NCBI GenBank assembly: GCA_028622995.1
Contig: JAJQJQ010000036.1
Location: 1,054,001-1,118,000 of the forward strand
Direction of reading: 5' to 3'
Length of the DNA: 64,000 nucleotides
Origin: Panagrolaimus kolymaensis
Taxonomy: Eukaryota > Nematoda > Chromadorea > Rhabditida > Panagrolaimidae
A program made the position numbers and the translations under genes. The notes beneath the pieces were generated by a model, which did not search any database, was not told the origin of the DNA, and saw only the letters and a list, made by a program, of their open reading frames with translations. Shown here piece by piece: positions 57,278-64,000 of the stretch. Each line of letters opens with the position of its first letter. The first letter of the stretch is position 1.

Positions 57278-57582
57278 TTCTTTGACCAAAAATAATTCCT
57301 GAAAAAAAAGTGGATGAAGGAAATTGTAACAAGCAAACAAGCAAGTAAAAGGGGAGAAAATAAAGGATACAGATAAGAAAGCGAATTCAATGAATAACAT
57401 AGAAAGATAATTCATAACTCAAGTAGCTTGAAAAATGAAGAAAAGTATTGTTGATAAAGCTTTTGAAGCTGTGTTTTTCAGAAGAACGATGAGTGTTAGA
57501 ATTTTTTTTTGAAGCAATGTCACAGAAAATTTTCGTCACAAGATTTTTTCTCTCTTTCTCATACATATTTGATTGGTGGAAA

Positions 57583-57703
57583 CAGGGATGTCCGAACGTT
57601 CGGAGTTCGGGGTTCGGAAGTTCGGATGTTCGGCATTTTTGGCCGAACATTGATCGGAGTTCGGATGTTCGGATCAGTCAAAACTCATGTTCGGACATCC
57701 CTG
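57583..57703. mobile_element. hAT-type MITE with GTTCGG subrepeats
   Basis: 121-bp insertion with inverted ends CAGGGATGTCCGAAC / GTTCGGACATCCCTG and exact 8-bp target duplications GGTGGAAA at 57575-57582 and 57704-57711. The interior is mostly GTTCGGA and TTCGGAG repeats. The CAGGGATGT end is typical of hAT superfamily termini. No coding capacity. Confidence 0.95.
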
Positions 57704-57711
57704 GGTGGAAA

Positions 57712-58530
57712 ACGATCAAAAAACTTTTTTTATCTCAAAGTATGGTATTAATAGATCTTAAATAAAAAGGAAGGCTTAAAAATATATCAAATCGATAGTA
57801 ATATTTCAATTTTTATTTCTCCAATGTCGCAAAGGTTCTTCTTCATACTTCAACATAACTTTAATTAATTTGGGATGCAAAAGGTTGAAATGCTTTCGTA
57901 AATTAAATTAAAGTTCTCTAACGCATTATTTATTTGTGTCGAAAAAATGGAGGGTTTAATAATAAATTTGTAACTTTATGTGATATAAAAAAATAAATAA
58001 AAACTTTGTTATTTTCCCATGCAATTGAAAGGTAAAAAAAATTTAAAAAAAAATTAAATCAAAATATTCAAAAAGAAATTATTGGTAATTCAAAAGAAAA
58101 ATAAGACGATAGACATAATTATGGCAAATGACTACGTTCGATGTGATTGTGTCGCCACTACCACAATCGAAGAGTATAAAAATCGAGGGTTGACATTCAA
58201 CTTTTATTGATTTGTGTCATTCACCTCCATGGTTGCTGTTAAAAAAATAAATAAAAATTAATTGAAAAATAAAAAAAATTGCCGCAATTCAAAAATTTTG
58301 ATTTCTTGACATACTGAACAACATGTATCAAGCTTTGATACAAGACATAAGTGAATCTCGATTTGAATTAGGGCTTGAATTGGAGATATGGATTTTTTGA
58401 TCCAAATATTTTTAATTAAATATATTAAAATTATTCCCAACGGGATTTTGAATCGCATGCACGGGAAGTACCTCAAATGTGATTCCATTTATTTTATTAA
58501 CACAAGAGCATCAAGCATTGAGATACCTTA
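57712..58530. other. Intergenic leading into repeat cluster
   Basis: A/T-rich DNA. From about 58260 onward it carries decayed pieces of the mosaic repeat family described next (for example GTGAATCTCGATTTGAATT near 58350, which matches the C-terminal coding part of the frame at 60961-61170). Confidence 0.4.
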
Positions 58531-60684
58531 ATCAAAAGTTTTAATTATGAAACAAATAATTTTTTCCCCTTCAGCAGATCTTATTTTTTTGTTTTTTTTG
58601 TTACTTTTCTTCACAAAAATTCAACCATATTCAAGACATTTAAGAAATGGCATCAATAAAATCAAAAACTGTCATTTTAATGTCTCAATCTTATTTAAAA
58701 AGTTTTGAATTAGAAAAAAAATTGCAGAGTAAAAGTGCCTTATTTTTATCATTTTTTAGGTGTTTTTACACCCATTTTTAATGATATTTTTAAAAACGGA
58801 TCGTATGGTAACGATTTGGAAGCCATCAAAAATTAATGTTTTTACACTTAAAGCAAAAAATGCTTTAATAAAGTAAAAATAATTCCAAGCTCATAAGTAA
58901 GAAAGCTTTAAAAAAAATTTGTTTATCAAAAGTGATAAATCACATAAAAACCTACAAAAACGGTAACATATTTGTTTAGTGAAAGATAAGGCTCAAATCG
59001 AGCTAGGTGGCTATGAAAATTAAAAACCAACATTAAATATTCAAATTTTTAAGTTTTGAATTAGAATTTTTTTTTTCAAAGGTTTTTTTGTTTTCAATAT
59101 TTATTATTAAATAAATTAAAATTATTCCCAACAGGATTTTTGATTCCGTCCGTTGAAAGTACTTTAATCAATGAACATTTTTTTGAACACATATATCAAG
59201 CTTAGATATTGCTGAAACTCGTTTTGAGTTACGGAGCTCAATAAAGCATAAGGATTTTTTTATCCCATATTTTTTCTTTTAATTTTTAAGGATTAATGCC
59301 AAGAGGATTTTGAATCGCATACCATTTATGACCTTCAACCAAAAATTATTTATTTATTTGATGCAACAATCAAGCGTTGAGATACCTAATTTATTTTAAA
59401 ACTTTTTGAATAAGAAAAAAAATTGCAGAGAAAAATTGCCTTATTTTTATGATTTTTTATGCATTTTTACACCCATTTTTAATCATATTTTTCAAAACGG
59501 ATCCTATGGTGAAGATTTGGAAGCCTTCAAAAATTAATCTTTTTACACTTTAAACAAAAAATTCTTTGATAAAGTTAAAATAATTCCAAAGTCAAAAGCA
59601 ATGAAACTTTTAAAAATTTTTGTTTATCACAAGTGATAAATCACATCTAAATCTACAAAAATCGATCGGCATTTCTTTAGTGAAAGATAAGTCTCAGATC
59701 GAGCTATGTGGCTTAGAAAATTTATATTGGGCATGCATGAATGAAACTTCGAGGTTTCGTATCTCTTTAATTGAGGCATCGAGTTACTTTTGACTTATAT
59801 TTTCATGGTTAAAAAAATAAACAAAAATTACATGGAAAATAAAAAAAATAGCCGCAATTCAAAAATTTTGAGTTCCAGACGTTGTTGAGTTCTAAATGAA
59901 CACATGTATCAATGCTTTGAAGCAAGAAAATGAAAAAAAATGTTTTGAATAAAAAAAAAATTACACATGAAAAGTGCTTTATTTTTAACATAAATTATGC
60001 ATTTTTACATACGATTTTAATCATATTTTTAAAAATAAATCCTATGGTGCCGATTTGGAAGCAATTTATAGTTGTTACGTTCAACTCGAAGTGATCGTCG
60101 TGTACATAGAGATAGAGGAGGAGGAGGTTCATTAATAAATTATGGATGTTGGTTGAAGGTCATAATTGGTATGCGATTCAAAACCCTGTTGGGAATAATC
60201 TTTAAAAATCATATAATAAATATTTGGATAAAAAAATCCATCTGCTTTATTGAACACTGTAACTCAAAACGTGAATCAGCAATTTTTTAATGTTATTCTT
60301 TTTTTTCAAACCCAAATATCTTGTTGATGAGCTCAATGATTGAAAAAAAAAGTGGAATTCGATTATTTAGCAAAATAATTAATCTACAAGATTTTTAAAA
60401 CAGAAAAAATAATTTGGATTTATTTGATTTTTTCCAAGACATTAACCTTAAAAAAAAGATTTCTTTAAATGAAAAACATTAAATTTAAATATTCCTTACT
60501 TCATTGAATAGGTAGTCGGGAAGAAAATGGATTAAAAAACATGAGAAAAAATATATAATAAATGATTTAGGTAAACCACTATTTTATTTTCTTTCAAAAT
60601 TGCCCAAAAAAATGGAAAATTTAGTTCAAAATTCAACAAAAAGTTCACTTTCATATAGTCCAAAAAAGTTGTTATTATATTATC

Positions 60685-60758
60685 GGGTTTCGTAGCGCAG
60701 TGGAATTTTTGCAAGACGTTGCAGAATTTTCGCTGGGTTCGAATCCCGGTGCACAACC
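60685..60758 (+). pseudogene. tRNA-like sequence (pseudo-tRNA or SINE head)
   Basis: Contains a perfect A box TAGCGCAGTGG and B box GGTTCGAATCC at tRNA-like spacing, with GGTT/AACC ends that pair only partly. The anticodon arm does not fold cleanly, so it is not a normal tRNA. It is followed by CAACAA repeats, a tail expected for a tRNA-derived SINE. Confidence 0.6.
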
Positions 60759-60960
60759 ACAACAACAACCTCAACGACAACAACACCCACAACAACAACA
60801 ACAAAATTTTTGATTTTTTTGGCTTATTTAAATTTCTAGTTTATCATAAGAATTAATTCTACAATTCTTTTTAATGTTTTAACATATTTGATGCATGTTT
60901 TCACTACAAAAAAACCAAAAACAGTCTGTTGAGTGTTGAAGGATTTTAGAAGTTTTAATT

Positions 60961-61170
60961 ATGAAACAAATTTTTTTTTGCCCCTTCAGCAGATCTTATT
61001 TTTTCTTGTTTTTAATTATTTTTCTTGAAATAATTTCATGCAAATACAAGACATTTCAGAAATGGCTGCGAAAAAAACAATTTCCAGACATACCAATGTA
61101 TGCATCAAACATAGAGGAAGAAGACGTTAGTGAATCACGTTTTGAATTATGTCTTGAATTGGACATATAG
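60961..61170 (+). CDS. Small frame with signal peptide inside repeat cluster
   Basis: 69 residues: a hydrophobic start (FFCPFSRSYFFLFLIIFLE) followed by ISCKYKTFQKWLRKKQFPDI and an acidic end (EEEDVSESRFELCLELD). A related but frameshifted stretch begins at about 58547, and fragments of its 3' part recur near 58350 and 59220, so it belongs to the repeat family. It could be a small secreted protein gene that was duplicated with the repeat and mostly decayed, or chance. No homology recognised. Confidence 0.3.
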   Translation: MKQIFFCPFSRSYFFLFLIIFLEIISCKYKTFQKWLRKKQFPDIPMYASNIEEEDVSESRFELCLELDI

Positions 61171-61833
61171 TTTTTTTGAACCATTTATTTTTAATAAAAT
61201 ATTTTAAAATTATTCCCAACAGGATTTTTGATTCCGTCCGTTGAAAGTACTTTAATCAATGAACATTTTTTTGAACACATATATCAAGCTTAGATATTGC
61301 TGAAACTCGTTTTGAGTTACGGAGCTCAATAAAGCATAAGGATTTTTTTATCCCATATTTTTTCTTTTAATTTTTAAGGATTAATGCCAAGAGGATTTTG
61401 AATCGCATACCATTTATGACCTTCAACCAAAAATTATTTATTTATTTGATGCAACAATCAAGCGTTGAGATACCTAATTTATTTTAAAACTTTTTGAATA
61501 AGAAAAAAAATTGCAGAGAAAAATTGCCTTATTTTTATGATTTTTTATGCATTTTTACATCCATTTTTAATGATATTTTTAAAAACGGATCGTATGGTAA
61601 CGATTTGGAAGCCATCAAAAATTAATGTTTTTACACTTAAAGCAAAAAATGCTTTAATAAAGTAAAAATAATTCCAAGCTCATAAGTAAGAAAGCTTTAA
61701 AAAAAATTTGTTTATCAAAAGTGATAAATCACATAAAAACCTACAAAAACGGTAACATATTTGTTTAGTGAAAGATAAGGCTCAAATCGAGCTAGGTGGC
61801 TATGAAAATTAAAAACCAACATTAAATATTCTC

Positions 61834-62334
61834 ACTCAAAAATTACGGCGATCCCAGGAACACATGTCAAAGAGAACCAAAACTTTAAATAAACAACTTC
61901 AACGAACTTTGACCGTCCAAGTATGCCGCCAAAAAAAATTTGAATAAAAATTAATTCATTATAAATGTTTTCAGGCGATTGGACCATTGATAACAGGAAA
62001 TTTGCCAATTTGTGTTACAATTATTTTAATTTTTTTACAGTACGAAAATCATTATGTAACTTTGGGTCTTTCATGCTTTTTTGGTTGGATTGCAGTGATT
62101 AATCCTGTAGCAGCCATAATTATTATAACTCCATATCGAATTCGCGTGAAACAATTAATTGGAATTAAAGATAATCAAATTACAATAAACTCAAGTACTG
62201 GAAATATCGCGACTCCATTAACTAAACCGCCTTTTTTTACGGTAAATTCTACAACAATGGTTACTCCGATATCAGTTGCAGCCGCGGTGTATGAAGGCGA
62301 AACTGTTATTGAAGAACAAAATATTAATTTTTAA
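61834..62334 (+). pseudogene. Truncated serpentine chemoreceptor (last two exons)
   Basis: Exon pieces 61834-61920 and 61975-62334 join in phase 0. The first encodes the cytoplasmic start of helix 6 (KTLNKQLQRTLTVQ), the second helix 6, helix 7 and tail (AIGPLITGNLPICVTIILIFLQ..., VINPVAAIIIITPYRIRVKQ), ending at TAA. The intron sits at the same place (after Gln) as in the intact receptor at 49-51 kb. Upstream the frame meets TAA with no AG acceptor in between, exactly where the repeat block ends (61831). So helices 1-5 are missing and the repeat boundary cuts the gene. The residual exons are not otherwise damaged, implying a recent event. Confidence 0.75.
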
Positions 62335-63797
62335 AACTAAGAAAAGTGCTTCGAAGAATATGAAAAAAATTTATGTATTAAAATTACTCTTTTTCCTAAA
62401 AAAATTTCGACATTATTTTTCTTATGTTTTTCAAAATATTTTTTTATATCTTTTAAATTTTTTTTAAATTTTTTGCTTCAAATAATCTCCAGAAAAAATT
62501 TTCAAAAGCATCTTGATTCTTTTTTATTATTCAACAATAGAGCGAACAGTAAGCTTCAAAAACATGTTTATCAAAAAAATTAAAAGCTTTGCACTTTTTT
62601 AAAACTTTCTGTAAACCATTTTTTTTTTGCACTTTTAAAAATTCATACAATAAATTATTTTTTTTTTTGCAAAATATTTGTACAAAATTTTTTTTTAAAA
62701 GGACAAAGCTTTTAAGAAATCCATTCCACTTTCATATTTTTTGATTTAATTTATAATTTCGCATAAACATGTTTTCAAGTTTTTAAACAGCCTAAAAAAA
62801 TACATGTATAGTTTTTGTAAAAATCAAACAAAACAAAAAACTTTTAAAAAATTGAAACATTTGAGTTTTGTGTTGTGTTTCAAGATTTGAAAAAAAAACA
62901 TTGTAACTGCGTTTTTTTTAATTGTTAATTCAGAGAGATTATTTGAAAAAAGTCCATATCTTTTTGATAGATTGATTACCTAGCATTCTGGAACACCTTA
63001 CTATAAAATCAAGAAAAATAAATATGAAAAACATTTGTTTTGTTTTCGTCAATCATCATTTAAGGATAAAAACAGAGTTATTGGTCTCTTCTCGGTGGCT
63101 ATAGCGATAAATGACGGATCATAAACAAACAAGCCTTTCGTCAATGAGATCTATGCTTTCTTTACAAATATGACCTTTCATTAATTTATTTTTGATTTTC
63201 GAATGTGTTCCTTTTTTTTGCCCAAATACAAAAAATACTGTAGAGTTAGTTGGCAGAAAGCAAAAAAAGAATCACAATGATCAAAACACATAAATTTTGA
63301 TTTTGATTTTGGGAGGAGCATAAATAATATTTTATTTTATTTTACAACAACAAAAAAAAGAACGAAAAAATATATGGACTTACTAACCATGATAATATAG
63401 TGGTGCGTTACTAAACACACTATTTATCAATGGATAGATAACAACGCCCTCTGATTAATATTAATTTATTATATTTTGGAAAGAAGTTTAGTTAGTTTCA
63501 TATAAATAAACCAGAGTTTTCACACACACAAAAACATTAGATGGAGCCTTCAATTTTCAGCTATATAGTGATGGATCGCCGATTAACACTGGGGATAGAA
63601 AAAAATCTTTTTAGAAATCTAAATTTAAAAAAAGGATTAATGAAATTGAGGTGGATTTGCAACCTGGTTTTGAAAAATAAATTAAATGTTTTTTTTTTCG
63701 GATCCGGGAATATGCGATCGCCGCTCGCTAGGAATTCAGGAAATTTACTTGTCGGAAATCCATCACTAAACTATTAAAAATTTTAGAAGGAAAAAAA
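62335..63797. other. Intergenic, no supported gene
   Basis: A/T-rich. A TATA-like run (TATAAATA at about 63501) precedes a 78-residue frame (63541-63777) of unconvincing composition. A TTTTAG acceptor at 63781-63786 lies just before the next ATG. Confidence 0.4.
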
Positions 63798-64000
63798 ATG
63801 AAAATTATCTTTGTTTTGGCTTCTGTTGCTCTTATCGCTTTGATTCCCGGTAATCAAGCTATGAAATGTGGAGAATTTCGAGGATGTGTAACTAAGGATA
63901 AAGAAAATGCAAGTAAGGCATCTTTTGTTTCAAGAAAATTTATTTTTATTTGCTTTTTTTATAGCTAAGAGTGAGACCCTCGTTGAATGTGAATATGGAT
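63798..64000 (+). CDS. Small secreted protein, cut by window end
   Basis: Exon 1 63798-63912, exon 2 from 63965 and continuing beyond the window. Signal peptide KIIFVLASVALIALIPGNQA, then MKCGEFRGCVTKDKENA joined to TKSETLVECEYG. Three Cys are visible, so a disulphide-rich secreted protein is likely. A TTTTAG acceptor about 11 bases 5' of the ATG suggests SL trans-splicing or a leader intron. Family not recognisable from the part present. Confidence 0.7.

Larger units (their letters stand above)
58540..61831. repeat. Cluster of mosaic diverged and recent repeat copies
   Basis: Several copies of a roughly 700-bp unit are present, some inverted. The block at 61209-61560 is almost identical to 59121-59472 (constant offset 2088), and the following block 61561-61831 is almost identical to 58772-59042 (constant offset 2789), so the right copy is a mosaic of two left copies. 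An inverted, more diverged piece lies at about 60140-60285 (TATGCGATTCAAAACCCTGTTGG against the complement of the unit). Units share the phrase ATTATTCCCAACAGGATTTT. No transposase is seen. Confidence 0.8.

Noticed and set aside
63541..63777. 78-residue frame just upstream of the last secreted-protein gene, near a TATA-like run
   Set aside because: Unconvincing composition, no signal or domain; could be part of a 5' leader or a first exon, but the next gene has its own acceptor immediately before its ATG.
1..64000. CRISPR arrays, bacterial operons, replication origins, spliced-leader RNA genes
   Set aside because: No regularly spaced direct repeats of CRISPR type and no bacterial-type signals; the window is eukaryotic. 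I saw no spliced-leader RNA sequence, though a divergent one could be missed.

Overview
This window is nuclear DNA from a nematode. It is strongly A+T-rich. Protein-coding genes are broken by short introns (about 40-130 nt) with GTAAG-like donors and TTTTCAG/TTTTTAG acceptors. The families are typical of nematodes: SLC17-like and GLUT-like transporters, a serpentine chemoreceptor, a C-type lectin, an acyltransferase-3/SGNH protein, divergent F-box proteins and two SAMHD1-type HD phosphohydrolases. Several genes have a TTTCAG-type acceptor just 5' of the start codon, as expected for spliced-leader addition. A clade IV (Panagrolaimidae-like) worm is my guess from the F-box-like family and base composition; the sequence does not prove it.

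Layout, left to right. 1-5 kb: a small secreted peptide gene and an SLC17-like MFS transporter with a one-base frameshift. 5-8 kb: two tandem F-box-like paralogues on the plus strand. 8.5-16.5 kb: two tandem SAMHD1-like genes on the minus strand with the same exon pattern; the left copy has lost its coding first exon, and the decayed exon is still visible at 13.4-13.6 kb. 19-26.5 kb: three minus-strand genes (lysine-rich single-pass protein, alanine/glutamine-rich protein, large single-pass receptor-like protein), two of them separated by a 2.0-kb element with perfect 428-bp terminal inverted repeats. 27.4-30.1 kb: a third F-box-like paralogue whose stop codon comes from a hAT-type MITE, then a duplicated last exon fused to a small gene. 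31-34.4 kb: a GLUT-like sugar transporter. 34.4-40.4 kb: a gene-poor low-complexity stretch.

40.5-64 kb: C-type lectin, four-TM protein, OAC-type acyltransferase, a serpentine receptor with a tRNA-Gly gene inside its first intron, a secreted three-repeat protein, a second tRNA-Gly copy, peroxisomal sarcosine/pipecolate oxidase (PIPOX, ending SKL), mitochondrial acyl carrier protein (NDUFAB1), an F-box gene, then 58-62 kb of mosaic repeats that truncate a second serpentine receptor, and the 5' end of a small secreted protein at the right edge.

No single pathway links the genes. The main theme is recent rearrangement: three hAT-type MITEs of different families with exact 8-bp target duplications, a 196-bp near-perfect hairpin, a long-TIR element, tandem gene duplications with local sequence homogenisation, and a captured exon. 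Exon coordinates were derived by hand from reading frames and splice-site consensus. Frames close across every junction given except at the MFS frameshift, but no transcript data were available.
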